A DNA stretch of 64,000 bases from Pelomonas candidula (GTDB lineage: Bacteria > Pseudomonadota > Gammaproteobacteria > Burkholderiales > Burkholderiaceae_C). Shown in pieces: positions 41,865-50,469 of the stretch. Position 1 is the stretch's first letter; each line of letters opens with the position of its first letter. A program made the position numbers and the translations under genes. The stretch lies in assembly GCF_043555985.1 (NCBI RefSeq), contig NZ_JBIGIC010000007.1:186001-250000 (forward strand). Direction: 5' to 3'. A model generated the notes under the pieces. The model saw only the letters and a program-made list of their open reading frames with translations, searched no databases and was not told where the DNA came from.

Positions 41865-43565
41865 TCAGAACGACGACCAGTCGCCGTCCGGGGCGGTCGT
41901 CGACGCGCCGCTGTTGCGCGCGCTGGCGGTCGGAGCCGGGCTCGGCCTGGCGCGGCGGGCAGCCGTGGCGGAGTGAGTCGGGCGGGCCGGTGCGGGCGTC
42001 GGGTGCGGCCTTGGTGCGGCGTCCAGCTTGAACGCGGCCACCGTCTCGGCCAGCTGGCCGGCCTGCGTGCGCAGGCTCTCGGCGGCGGCGGCGCTTTCCT
42101 CCACCAGGGCGGCGTTCTGCTGCGTCACCTGATCGAGCTGGCTGACGGCCTCGCCGATCTGGCCGATGCCCTTGCTCTGCTCGCCGCTGGCCGCGCTGAT
42201 CTCGCTAATGAGGTCAGCCACGCGGCGCACCTGGCCCACCACCTCGTCCATCGTGCGGCCGGCCTCGCCGACCAGCGTGTTGCCGGCCTCCACGCGATCG
42301 ACGCTGGCGCCGATCAGCGTCTTGATCTCGCGCGCCGCCTCGGCCGAGCGCTGGGCCAGCAGCCGCACCTCGCCGGCCACGACGGCGAAGCCACGGCCCT
42401 GCTCGCCGGCACGTGCCGCCTCGACGGCAGCGTTCAGTGCCAGGATGTTGGTCTGGAAGGCGATGCCGTCGATGGTGCCGATGATGTCGGCGATCTTCCT
42501 GGAGCTGTTCGTGATCTGCTCCATCGTGTCGACGACCTGGCCCATGACCTGACCGCCGCCCTCCGCCACGCGGGCCGCGCTGTCGGCCAGCTGGGCTGCC
42601 TGACGGGCGGTGTCGGTGTTGTGCTTGACGGTGGCGCTCAGCTCCTCCATCGACGCGGCCGTCTCCTGCAGGTTGCTGGCCTGCTGCTCGGTGCGCTGGC
42701 TCAGGTCGGCGTTGCCCTGGGCGATCTCGCCGCTGGCCGTGGCCACGCTCTCGGCGTTACCCCGCACCGCGCCGACGATGCCCACCAGCGAATCGTTCAT
42801 GCGTTGCAGCGCGCCCAGCAGCTGGCCGGCTTCATCGCGGCGGTCGGTCGTCAGGCGCAGCCGCAGGTCACCACTGGCCACGGTTTCGGCGGCCCGCACC
42901 GCGTCCCGGACTGGTCCGACGACGGAGCGCGTGATCAGCACTGCCATCGCCGCGCCGATCACCATCGACAGCATGGCGCCGGCGAGCATGGCCGTCGACG
43001 CGAAGTTGACCGCATGGTCGGCAGAGGCCGCCGACTTTTGCATCAGCTCCTTCTGGAAGTCGATCAGCGCATCCAGCGCAGCGAAATAGGCTTGCTGCTT
43101 GGTCTGCACCTCGCCCAGCAGCAGATCGCGAGCGGCCTCCTTGCTCTGCTGCACACCCAGGTCGGTCACGCGCTGGACGGCCTCGACGTAGGGGCCCCGC
43201 GCCTCACCGGTGGTGGCCAGCAGCTGAAGGCCGCGGCTGGACGTGATCGACGCCTTGAGCTTGGCAAAAAGTTCAGCCGTGTTCTTGCGATTCTCGGCGA
43301 TGGTGTCCAGTTGCTTTCGGACGGCGGCCGGCTCGGACAGCAGCACGATATTGCGCACCGTGAGCGCTGTCAGGTTGACGTTGTGCTTGATTTGCTCGAG
43401 CTGCTGCACCTTGACGATGCGATCGTCGACCATCACTGCCAGCTCATCGTTGATGCGGATCAGCGCCGTTCGGGCATAGCCGGCCAGCAACAGGCTGATG
43501 GCGATGGAGATCGTGAACGCGAGGCCGAGACGGTGGCCGATGCGAAGGTTGTTCAACAGCTTCAT
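41865..43565 (-). CDS. Methyl-accepting chemotaxis protein
   Basis: A 566-residue class chemoreceptor. The first membrane helix is about 10-32, then a periplasmic four-helix-bundle ligand domain (33-190) with VMVDDRIVKVQQLEQIKHNVNLTALTVRNIVL, resembling the Tar/MCP_N type, and a second helix at about 190-212. A HAMP domain follows to about 265. The signalling domain has the tip sequence IIGTIDGIAFQTNILALNAAVEAARAG. The C-terminus is a Pro/Ala-rich tether that ends in DWSSF, similar to the NWETF-type pentapeptide that binds CheR. The ligand is not predictable. A GGGAG site precedes ATG 43565. It is divergent from the EcsC-like gene. Confidence 0.92.
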   Translation of the reverse strand: MKLLNNLRIGHRLGLAFTISIAISLLLAGYARTALIRINDELAVMVDDRIVKVQQLEQIKHNVNLTALTVRNIVLLSEPAAVRKQLDTIAENRKNTAELFAKLKASITSSRGLQLLATTGEARGPYVEAVQRVTDLGVQQSKEAARDLLLGEVQTKQQAYFAALDALIDFQKELMQKSAASADHAVNFASTAMLAGAMLSMVIGAAMAVLITRSVVGPVRDAVRAAETVASGDLRLRLTTDRRDEAGQLLGALQRMNDSLVGIVGAVRGNAESVATASGEIAQGNADLSQRTEQQASNLQETAASMEELSATVKHNTDTARQAAQLADSAARVAEGGGQVMGQVVDTMEQITNSSRKIADIIGTIDGIAFQTNILALNAAVEAARAGEQGRGFAVVAGEVRLLAQRSAEAAREIKTLIGASVDRVEAGNTLVGEAGRTMDEVVGQVRRVADLISEISAASGEQSKGIGQIGEAVSQLDQVTQQNAALVEESAAAAESLRTQAGQLAETVAAFKLDAAPRPHPTPAPARPTHSATAARRARPSPAPTASARNSGASTTAPDGDWSSF

Positions 43566-43720
43566 GCGTGGGCTCCCTGAGGTTGCATGGAGCGTCGGTC
43601 CTGGGCCGTGTGGGCTCTGTCTGGTACCGGCGCCGTGTGTGCGAGTCTGTGCCATCCTGTCGGCCTCGCGCAATACGCTTTTGTGCATAAATGCTGGCGT
43701 CATCGTCGTGGAGTACGGGC

Positions 43721-44296
43721 ATGGCTAATGAATTGAATCTGAGCGACAAGGTACTTGCCCTCGTGGCACAGCCGCCAGAACCTGGCGTTATGCCCAGCCC
43801 CCGCCCGGCCGACGCAGCGGCGCGTGTCATCGAAGGCGCGGCTGGCAAGGCAGCACTGGCCGCCGGCACGCTGGCGCTGCCCGCGGGGCCGCTGGGCTGG
43901 GCCACCATCGCGCCGGAGATGCTGACCGTCTGGCACATCCAGCGCCAGCTCGTCGCCGACATCGCCGCGCTGTATGGCCGCAGTGCCGATCTGGGCCCGG
44001 CGCAGATGATGTGGTGCCTGTTCCGCCACACGGCCGCACAGGCATTGCGCGACCTGTCGGTGCGCGTGGGCGAGCGCGTCATCGTGCGCCCGGCGGCGCA
44101 GGCGCTGCTGCAGCGCGTGGCCGGTGCCGTCGGCGTGCATGTCGGCAAGCAGGCGGCGGGGCGGGCGCTGTCGCGCTGGCTGCCGCTGGTCGGCGCGGCC
44201 GGCGTGGGCGCCTACGCCTGGTGGGACACGCGCCAGGTCGGCCGCGCGGCTCAGCAGCTGTTCGAGGGCGAAGTCGTCATCGACAACCCTGTGTAA
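43721..44296 (+). CDS. EcsC-like hydrophobic protein
   Basis: A 191-residue protein with an Ala/Gly-rich amphipathic centre. The segment GTLALPAGPLGWATIAPEMLTVWHIQRQLVADIAALYG and the late SRWLPLVGAAGVGAYAWWDTRQVGRAA resemble the EcsC/DUF697-type membrane-associated family. One or two short hydrophobic segments are present rather than full transporter helices. Function is unknown. ATG 43721 has GGAG six bases upstream; a longer start at 43691 lacks a site. Confidence 0.6.
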   Translation: MANELNLSDKVLALVAQPPEPGVMPSPRPADAAARVIEGAAGKAALAAGTLALPAGPLGWATIAPEMLTVWHIQRQLVADIAALYGRSADLGPAQMMWCLFRHTAAQALRDLSVRVGERVIVRPAAQALLQRVAGAVGVHVGKQAAGRALSRWLPLVGAAGVGAYAWWDTRQVGRAAQQLFEGEVVIDNPV

Positions 44297-44327
44297 CTTC
44301 TTGTACGGGGCTGAGACACTTGGGCGG

Positions 44328-44825
44328 ATGGACCCGCTGCCCACCATCCTCGACATCGAAGCCTCCGGCTTCGGCCGCGGCAGCTACCCCATCGAGGTGG
44401 GCTACAGCGCCGGCGACGGCACGCTGTTCTGCGGCCTGATCCTGCCCGAGCCCGACTGGGTGCATTGGGACGATGCCGCCGAGGCGCTGCACGGCATCAG
44501 CCGCGAGCTGTTGTGCCAGCACGGCAAGCCGGCGCGCTGGATCGCCGAGCAGCTCAACACACGGCTGCGCGGCCAGACCGTCTTCTGCGACGGCTGGGGG
44601 CATGACTACACCTGGCTGAACCGGCTCTACGACGCCGTGGCGATGCGGCCCAGCTTCAGGCTTGATGACCTGCGCAAGCTGCTGAACGAGGACGAAGCCC
44701 AGCGCTGGAAGGGCGTCACCGAGGCCGTGCGCGAACGGCAGCAGCTGAAGCGGCACCGGGCCAGCAGCGATGCGCGGGTGTTGCAGCTGGCGTTGGGGGA
44801 GGTGAAAGCGGGCGTTAGTTGCTAA
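44328..44825 (+). CDS. DnaQ-like 3'-5' exonuclease domain protein
   Basis: A 165-residue DEDDh-type exonuclease. ExoI is LDIEASGFG (Asp and Glu metal ligands), the ExoII Asp is probably in CDGWGHDYTWLNRLYD, and ExoIII is HRASSDARV with the general-base His and last Asp. It has no polymerase partner beside it and could trim DNA or RNA ends. It lies 31 bases after the EcsC-like gene. Its 3' end overlaps the remnant of the NADAR gene on the other strand by about ten bases. Confidence 0.8.
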   Translation: MDPLPTILDIEASGFGRGSYPIEVGYSAGDGTLFCGLILPEPDWVHWDDAAEALHGISRELLCQHGKPARWIAEQLNTRLRGQTVFCDGWGHDYTWLNRLYDAVAMRPSFRLDDLRKLLNEDEAQRWKGVTEAVRERQQLKRHRASSDARVLQLALGEVKAGVSC

Positions 44826-45016
44826 GTTCAGCGCGCACTTGCATGAGCGCGAAACCCAGCAGGTTCAAGCCGCGCCACTGATTTGGATTGCTGGCTGAAG
44901 CTTGCAGCGGTGACGCCGTTCTTGCCGGACTGATGGCCCCAGAAGAAGACGAACTTCAGCTTCTCGCCGGCGTTGAACCTCGACCTCAGGTCGTCGACAA
45001 GTTGCGAATCGTCCAT
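44815..45016 (-). pseudogene. Remnant of a NADAR-family (YbiA-like) gene with internal deletion and frameshift
   Basis: The N-terminal part starts at ATG 45016 (or 45040) and reads RSRFNAGEKLKFVFFWGHQ and then SFSQ, the typical start of NADAR N-glycosidases. Directly after it, in a different frame, the DNA reads WRGLNLLGFALMQVRAEL and then stops at 44815-44817, which is the family's C-terminus. About 100 middle codons are missing and the two parts are out of frame; the first frame ends at 44828. The family removes ADP-ribose-linked damage products or acts in riboflavin side reactions. The product here cannot be active. Confidence 0.75.
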
Positions 45017-45051
45017 GGGCTTTGCTGAAGCTGAAGTCATTTGCCCCCTGC

Positions 45052-46551
45052 TCAGACAAACAACCCCGCGTACTGCTCCCTCAGCAGCTTCTTCTGCACC
45101 TTCCCCATCGCATTTCTTGGCAGCGCCTCGACCACGATGACCCGCTTGGGCACCTTGAACCCCGCGATGCGGTCCTTCAGCTCGCGGATCAGTGCATCCG
45201 GGTCTGGCTGGCCGGCCGGCGTGATGACGGCGACGACCGCCTCGCCGAAGTCCGGGTGCGGCACGCCGATGACGGCGGATTCGCCGACGCCGGGCATTTC
45301 ATTCAGGAAGCCCTCCACCTCGGCCGGGTAGACGTTGAAGCCGCCGCTGATGACGAGGTCCTTGCTGCGGCCGATCAGCGTCAGGTAGCCGTTGGCGTCG
45401 ACACGGCCGACGTCGCCGGTCCTGAACCATCCGTCCGCCGTGAACTCCTCGGCCGTCTTCTCCGGCATCTGCCAGTAGCCGCTGAAGACATTGGGGCCGC
45501 GCACTTGCACGTGGCCGATCTCGTCCACCGCGCAGGGCTCACCGTCATCGCGCACGATGCGCAGCCCAACGCCGGGCAGTGCCGGGCCGACGGTGCCGCC
45601 GACACGTTCGCCGTCCTCCGGCTTGCAGGGGTTGGACGTGAGCATCAGCGTCTCGCTCATGCCGTAGCGCTCCAGGATCAGGTGGCCCGTGCGGGCCTGC
45701 CAATCGCGCCAGGTCTCGATGAGCAGCGGCGCGGAGCCGCTGATGAAAAGACGGATATTGCGCGTGTCCAGCACCTTCTCCTGCAGCAGCCGCACGTACA
45801 GCGTCGGCACGCCCATGAAGATGGTGGCCTCGTGCAGCCGATGCGCGACGGCATGCGCATCGAACTTGTTGAACCACAGCATCCTGCTGCCGTTCAGCAG
45901 CGCGCCGTGCGAGGCGACGAACAGGCCGTGCACGTGGAAGATGGGCAGCGCATGCAGCAGCACGTCGTCGGGCTGCCAGTCCCAGTAGGTCTTCAGCGTC
46001 CGGGCGTTGGACAGCAGGTTGCCGTGGCTGAGCATCGCGCCCTTGCTGCGCCCGGTCGTGCCGCTGGTGTAGAGGATGGCGGCGAGGTCACCGGCATCGC
46101 GAGCCACGGGTTCGTGCGCATCGCTCATCTGCGCGGCGCGGTCCAGCAGCGTGCCGGTGCGGTCGTCGTTGAGCGTGAAGACCCAGCGCACGCCGCGCTG
46201 GAAGGCGAGCTTGCTGACCCAGCCGAAGTTCTTGCCGGCGCACACGACGACGGCAGGCGCCGCGTCGGCGATGAAGTGTTCCAGCTCGGCCGCGTGATAG
46301 GCCGGGTTCAGCGGCAGGTAGACATGGCCGGCACGCAGCACGGCGAGGTAGAGGATCAGTCCTTCGACGCTCTTGTCGGTGTGCACCGCCACGCGGCTGC
46401 CGGCGGGCAGGTCCAGCCGGGCCAGCCAGTTGGCCAGCATGGCGCTGCCGCGTTCCAGGTCGCGCCAGGCGTAGAGGGCGCCGTCGTGGTCGATGGCGGT
46501 GGCGTCGAGGTCGGCTGGGAAGCCGGCACGCAGGGCGGTGTAGAGGTTCAT
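45052..46551 (-). CDS. matB: Malonyl-CoA synthetase
   Basis: A 499-residue acyl-AMP-forming enzyme that makes malonyl-CoA from malonate, ATP and CoA. The P-loop-like motif YTSGTTGRSKGAMLSHGNL, the ALPIFHVHGLFVA motif, the ERYGMSETLMLTSNPC segment (typical of MatB), GWFRTGDVGRVD and the late catalytic Lys in RNAMGKVQKKLL are all seen. The malonate decarboxylase or carrier genes that often accompany it are not beside it. It runs in the same direction as the hybrid kinase gene, 13 bases downstream of it, so the two may be co-transcribed. Confidence 0.9.
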   Translation of the reverse strand: MNLYTALRAGFPADLDATAIDHDGALYAWRDLERGSAMLANWLARLDLPAGSRVAVHTDKSVEGLILYLAVLRAGHVYLPLNPAYHAAELEHFIADAAPAVVVCAGKNFGWVSKLAFQRGVRWVFTLNDDRTGTLLDRAAQMSDAHEPVARDAGDLAAILYTSGTTGRSKGAMLSHGNLLSNARTLKTYWDWQPDDVLLHALPIFHVHGLFVASHGALLNGSRMLWFNKFDAHAVAHRLHEATIFMGVPTLYVRLLQEKVLDTRNIRLFISGSAPLLIETWRDWQARTGHLILERYGMSETLMLTSNPCKPEDGERVGGTVGPALPGVGLRIVRDDGEPCAVDEIGHVQVRGPNVFSGYWQMPEKTAEEFTADGWFRTGDVGRVDANGYLTLIGRSKDLVISGGFNVYPAEVEGFLNEMPGVGESAVIGVPHPDFGEAVVAVITPAGQPDPDALIRELKDRIAGFKVPKRVIVVEALPRNAMGKVQKKLLREQYAGLFV

Positions 46552-46564
46552 GGCAGACGGATTA

Positions 46565-48553
46565 TCAAGACAGCAGTTCCGCCACGCGGGCCAGCAGTTC
46601 CGCCTTCGAGAACGGCTTGTTCAGGCGGCCGCAGCGCGCCTCGTCGAGGAACTGCCGCGCCGTCGGCGACAGCGTGTCGCCGGTGACGAACAGCATGCGC
46701 CGCGCCAGCGTCGGCCGCGTGCGCCTGACCTCGCGCCACAGGCCGGCGCCGTCCAGCTCGGGCATGTGCAGGTCGCTGACGATGGCGTCGAAGCGCGCCT
46801 CGTCCAGCATGGCCAGCGCGACGGCGCCGGACTCGGCCGTCATCACGTCGTAGCCGGCGCCGGACAGCATCTCGCCGATCAGCTCGGCGATCTCGGCCTC
46901 GTCGTCGACGACCAGCAGCCGCGCATGGACTTCGTCGGTGTCGGCGAGCGGCACGGGCTCGGTCTCGGATGCCTCGGGCTCGCCGCTGACGGGCAGTTGC
47001 AGCACGAAGCAGGCGCCTTCGCCGTCATCCTGCAGCGTCAGCTCGCCGCCGTGGTCGCGCGCGATGGAGCGCGACACGGCCAGCCCCAGGCCCGTGCCCA
47101 CGCCTTCGCTCTTGGTCGTGAAGAAGGGCTCGAAGACGCGCTCGCGCAGATCGGCCGTGATGCCGGGGCCGTTGTCGCGCACGCGCAGCCACACGCGCGG
47201 CACGCGGCGGCGGTCGCCGTCGGTCATGGGCGCCAGGCCCGTGGCGACGGTCAACCGGCGGCCGTGGTCGCGCGCACCCAGCGCCTGCTGCGCGTTGACG
47301 ATGAGGTTGAGCACGATCTGCCCGATCTGGTCGGCGTCGGCCTTCACGGGTGGCAGGCCCGGCAGCAGGTCCAGCACGACGGCGATGCCGTGGCTGCGCA
47401 GCACGTAGGCCAGCATGTCGATGGCGGCGGTGGCGAGGTCGTTCAGCGCCACCTCGCTGCGGTTGGCCGGGCGGCTGCGCGCCATGTTCAGGAAGGTGCG
47501 CACGATGCGGCCGCAGCGCTCCGCGGCCTCGTGGATGCGCTGGGCGTCGGCGGCCAGCGGGTTGCCGCTCATCTTCTCGGCCAGCAGCGATGCGCGGCCC
47601 ATGACGATGGACAGCGGGTTGTTCAGCTCGTGCGCCACGCCGGCCAGCAGGCTGCCCATGGCGGTGAGCTTCTCGCTCTGGCGCAGCGCCTCGCGCTGGC
47701 GTTCGATCTCGCCCTGCGCGGCCTCGCGCTCGGACAGGTCGAATAGCGACGCGGTGTAGTAGGTCTGGCCGCCGACGGCGGTGCGCCACAGCAGCATCTC
47801 GATGGGGAACTCGCTGCCGTCCGCGCGCAGCGCGGCCATCACCATGCGCTTGCCCATCACGCGCTGCTCGCCGCCGGCTGTCACGCGGGCCATGCCGGCG
47901 TTGTGCGCGTCGCGCAGCCGCGGCGGGATCAGCACGTCAGCCACCGAGCGGCCCAGCGCCTGCTCGCGCGCGATGCCGAACATCGCCACCGCCGCCGGGT
48001 TGAACTCGACGACATGGCCGGTCTCGTCGGTGGAGACGAGCGCGGCCATCGCGTTGTCGAAGATGGAGGACTTCAGCGCCTCGGTGGCCTCCAGCTCGGC
48101 GACCTTGGCCGACAGCGCGGCGTCGCGGCGCTTGAGCTCGGTCAGGTCCAGGCTCATGACGACGGTGGCCTGCGGCACGCCGGCCTGCACGTCCACCGGC
48201 ACGAGGTGCTCGCGCATATAGCGCCGGCCGGCGCCGGCCAGCTCGGTCCAGCCTTCCCAGGCGACGGTCTGGCCGCTGGCCAGCCGGGCGCGCACGGCGT
48301 CGTAGCCGGCGTAGGCGACGTCGCCGATGATGCGGCCGATGGGCTGGGTCAGCACCTGCTTGGGGTGCAGTTTCGTGAAGCGGAAGAACTCCTGGTTGGC
48401 CCAGACGAGGCGCTCGTTCACGTCGATGACGACGACGCGCGCCGGCACGGCCTCCAGCAACTGCGTCAGCAGCGGCAGCGTGGCCTTGAGCACGGCGCTG
48501 AGTTCGCCCACGCCGGCGTCGGGCGTGGGGTGGAAATGGATGTCGTCGGTCAT
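46565..48553 (-). CDS. PAS-PAS hybrid sensor histidine kinase with C-terminal receiver
   Basis: A 662-residue soluble kinase. Residues 25-140 and 150-275 form two PAS domains, the second with FNPAAVAMFGIAREQALG. A coiled coil leads to HisKA with His308 in GVAHELNNPLSIVMGR. The ATPase domain has LNLIVNAQQAL, RDNGPGI and GTGLGLAVSRSIARDHGG. The C-terminal receiver (about 545-662) has Asp594 in SDLHMP and Lys in LNKPF. There are no membrane helices, so it senses a cytoplasmic cue such as redox state or a diffusible gas. It follows a globin gene on the same strand, 51 bases away, which fits oxygen or nitric oxide sensing, but this is only contextual. Confidence 0.9.
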   Translation of the reverse strand: MTDDIHFHPTPDAGVGELSAVLKATLPLLTQLLEAVPARVVVIDVNERLVWANQEFFRFTKLHPKQVLTQPIGRIIGDVAYAGYDAVRARLASGQTVAWEGWTELAGAGRRYMREHLVPVDVQAGVPQATVVMSLDLTELKRRDAALSAKVAELEATEALKSSIFDNAMAALVSTDETGHVVEFNPAAVAMFGIAREQALGRSVADVLIPPRLRDAHNAGMARVTAGGEQRVMGKRMVMAALRADGSEFPIEMLLWRTAVGGQTYYTASLFDLSEREAAQGEIERQREALRQSEKLTAMGSLLAGVAHELNNPLSIVMGRASLLAEKMSGNPLAADAQRIHEAAERCGRIVRTFLNMARSRPANRSEVALNDLATAAIDMLAYVLRSHGIAVVLDLLPGLPPVKADADQIGQIVLNLIVNAQQALGARDHGRRLTVATGLAPMTDGDRRRVPRVWLRVRDNGPGITADLRERVFEPFFTTKSEGVGTGLGLAVSRSIARDHGGELTLQDDGEGACFVLQLPVSGEPEASETEPVPLADTDEVHARLLVVDDEAEIAELIGEMLSGAGYDVMTAESGAVALAMLDEARFDAIVSDLHMPELDGAGLWREVRRTRPTLARRMLFVTGDTLSPTARQFLDEARCGRLNKPFSKAELLARVAELLS

Positions 48554-48604
48554 CGCGGCCGTTCTCCCTGGCGCTGCTTCTGGAGCGCGGCCGATGATAG
48601 GGAA

Positions 48605-49030
48605 TCAGGCCGCGAGTACGGCCGAGTTGGCGCCTTCCATCATCGTGCGGGCGACGACGCCGTACATCGTCGTCCAGGCTTCGCGCACCTCGACTGTGAA
48701 GCCATCGCCCAGGCCAGCGGCCAGCGTGTCCAGCAGAGCAGCGCCGACGCTGTCGTAGTGCGCGTCGACGACGCCGTAGCCGACATGGCGCTGGCCCAGG
48801 CGCAGCAGTACCGGCATCAGCGCGCCGGGCCGGTCCAGCAGCTCGATGGCGGCTGACAGCATCTGCATCAGGCGCTCGCCCTGTTCGGCCATGTCGCCGC
48901 CGCGGAAGAGGGCGCGCAGCGCCGGGTCGCGGGTGAACAGCTGGGTGTAAAAGGCCTCGGCGACCGTGGCGGCCAGTGGCTTGAGCGGCTCGAAGCTGCT
49001 GCGGATGAGTTGGATCTGGTGCGGGGTCAT
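48605..49030 (-). CDS. Single-domain bacterial globin
   Basis: A 141-residue haemoglobin of the Vitreoscilla/flavohaemoglobin type. The pattern IRSSFEPLKPLAATVAEAFYTQLF, the CD-region RALFRG, and QRHVGYGVVDAHYDSVG with the proximal His match the family; MSAAIELLDRP is the E-helix area. It probably binds oxygen or nitric oxide. ATG 49030 has AAGGA at the right distance; an upstream ATG at 49051 does not. Repeat copy C lies between this gene and the small gene upstream. Next to a PAS hybrid kinase, a gas-response role is plausible. Confidence 0.85.
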   Translation of the reverse strand: MTPHQIQLIRSSFEPLKPLAATVAEAFYTQLFTRDPALRALFRGGDMAEQGERLMQMLSAAIELLDRPGALMPVLLRLGQRHVGYGVVDAHYDSVGAALLDTLAAGLGDGFTVEVREAWTTMYGVVARTMMEGANSAVLAA

Positions 49031-49060
49031 GGCGAATTCCTTTGTGTCCATGGGCGTTTC

Positions 49061-49181
49061 GGGCCGAGCGCCGGGCCGCTCCCAAGCCGGCCCGTTCTGG
49101 GGATGTGCTTGCTGGTCGATCCAGCAAGCATCACCGTCCCCTCGGGGGACCGACCAACGTACTCGTTGGGCGAGGGGTCAA
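49061..49181 (-). repeat. Structured intergenic repeat, copy C
   Basis: Reading on the minus strand, the opening box TTGACCCCTCG contains the TGA stop of the 66-residue gene. Hairpin 1 is short (CCAACG / CGTTGG, loop AGTA) and lacks the CTGAACGC loop. The conserved box is unchanged. Hairpin 3 has outer stem GGTGATG / CATCCCC with one mismatch and inner stem CTTGCTGG / CCAGCAAG with loop ATCGA. The 3' part reads GGGCCGGCTTGGGA and GCTCGGCCC. Confidence 0.85.
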
Positions 49182-49378
49182 CGCAGATACGCGTCGGCGA
49201 CGGGGGCGAAGATGCACAGCAGCGGCAGGGCTGCCACCAGGCGTTCCAGCGGATGCCAGCCAGGGGCGGGCCGGGTGTCGTCGTCCTCGGCGAGGTCTTC
49301 GGCGAAGGCTTCGCTGCGGTAGACGATGGCCATGGTTTCCGGCCAGTCGGTGTGAGGGTTGTCGCTGCGGTAGTTCAT
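49178..49378 (-). CDS. 66-residue hypothetical protein
   Basis: A small protein with a strong AAAGGAG site seven bases before its ATG, which supports real translation. The N-terminal half is acidic and polar (PETMAIVYRSEAFAEDLAEDDD); the C-terminal half has a hydrophobic stretch LVAALPLLCIFAPVADAYL that could be a membrane anchor. No family is recognised. The stop lies inside repeat copy C. The globin gene follows about 150 bases downstream. Confidence 0.6.
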   Translation of the reverse strand: MNYRSDNPHTDWPETMAIVYRSEAFAEDLAEDDDTRPAPGWHPLERLVAALPLLCIFAPVADAYLR

Positions 49379-49507
49379 GGTGTGCTCCTTTGGGGTGTCG
49401 CCACTGTCGGAGGCTCCGGTTTCAGCGCCGCTTCACGCCGCGGCGGCTGTGTTGCGTTTGTTTCAGCACCACGCCGCCGCCGGCGTGTCTGCCTATCATT
49501 TGCCGCC

Positions 49508-50227
49508 ATGCCCGACACCTCGCCCACCGTCCTGCTCGTCGACGACGAGCCCGAACTGCGCGCGTTGCTGGCCGAGTACTTCGGCCGTAACGGCTTCGAG
49601 GTCGTGCAGGCCGAGGACGCGGCGGCCGCCCGTGCCCGGGTCGCCGAGCAGGTGCCCGACGTGGCGGTGCTGGACATCAACATGCCCGGCGAGAACGGCC
49701 TGTCGCTGGCCCGTGCGTTGCGCGAGGCCCATCCGCGGCTGGGCGTGGTGATGCTGACGACGGCCGGCGAAGCCATCGACCGCATCGTGGGGCTGGAGGT
49801 AGGTGCCGACGACTACGTCGCCAAGCCCTTCGAGCTGCGCGAGCTGCTGGCCCGCGTGCGCGCCGTGCTGCGCCGCCTGCAGGTCGCGGCTGCGCCGGCC
49901 GCGGCAGCACAGGGGCCTGACCGTATCGCCTTCGGCCCCTGTCAGCTGGACGTGGCGCAGCGCAAGCTCTTCGGCGCGGACGGTGCCGAGATCGACATCA
50001 CCGCCGCCGAGTTCGACCTGCTGGCCCTGTTCGCGCGCCATCCCAACCGGCCGCTCAACCGCGACCAGATCATGGAACAGGCCCACAACCGTGGCTGGGA
50101 CGTCTTCGACCGCAGCATCGACCTGCGCGTCATGCGCCTGCGGCGCAAGGTGGAACGCAACCCGGACAAGCCGGAGGTCATCAAGACTGTCCGCAACGTT
50201 GGGTACGTCTACGTGCCGGTAGGCTGA
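49508..50227 (+). CDS. OmpR-family response regulator
   Basis: A 239-residue regulator. The receiver (5-120) has Asp12/Asp13, phosphoacceptor Asp56 in VAVLDINMPG, and Lys in VAKPFELREL. The winged-helix output (about 140-239) has ITAAEFDLLALFARHPNRPLNRDQIMEQ, then IDLRVMRLRRKVE and the closing TVRNVGYVYVP. No cognate kinase gene is adjacent on this strand; the hybrid kinase at 46565-48553 or a distant kinase may serve it. Repeat copy D follows on the opposite strand. Confidence 0.9.
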   Translation: MPDTSPTVLLVDDEPELRALLAEYFGRNGFEVVQAEDAAAARARVAEQVPDVAVLDINMPGENGLSLARALREAHPRLGVVMLTTAGEAIDRIVGLEVGADDYVAKPFELRELLARVRAVLRRLQVAAAPAAAAQGPDRIAFGPCQLDVAQRKLFGADGAEIDITAAEFDLLALFARHPNRPLNRDQIMEQAHNRGWDVFDRSIDLRVMRLRRKVERNPDKPEVIKTVRNVGYVYVPVG

Positions 50228-50256
50228 CGAAATCTTCGCGGCCGTAGTGCCCGACT

Positions 50257-50469
50257 GCGGGCCGAGCGCCGGGCCTGCCATGGCCAGAGGCCATGGCCTT
50301 CCGTAGGCACAAGCAGTCCGCAGGGACTGCTTGTGTCCGACTCCAGTTCACCAAGCCGGCCCGTCTGGCGATGTGCGAGCGGCTCAACGCCGAGAGCATC
50401 ACCGTCCCCTCGGGGGACCGGTCAGCGTTGCCCGCGTTCAGCAGGGCGACGCTGGACGAGGGGCCTCAA
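50257..50469 (-). repeat. Structured intergenic repeat, copy D, with extra two-hairpin module
   Basis: On the minus strand, TTGAGGCCCCTCG includes the TGA stop of the receiver gene. Hairpin 1 pairs CAGCGT and GCCC with GGGC and ACGCTG around TGCTGAACGC. The conserved box follows. Hairpin 3 keeps the outer stem GGTGATG / CATCGCC, but its inner stem is imperfect (five of eight pairs). Within the 3' arm lies an extra module, read on the plus strand: hairpin CATGGCC / GGCCATG (loop AGA), linker CCTTCCGTAGGCACA, hairpin AGCAGTCC / GGACTGCT, then TGTGTCCG. Copy E carries the same module at another place. Confidence 0.8.
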
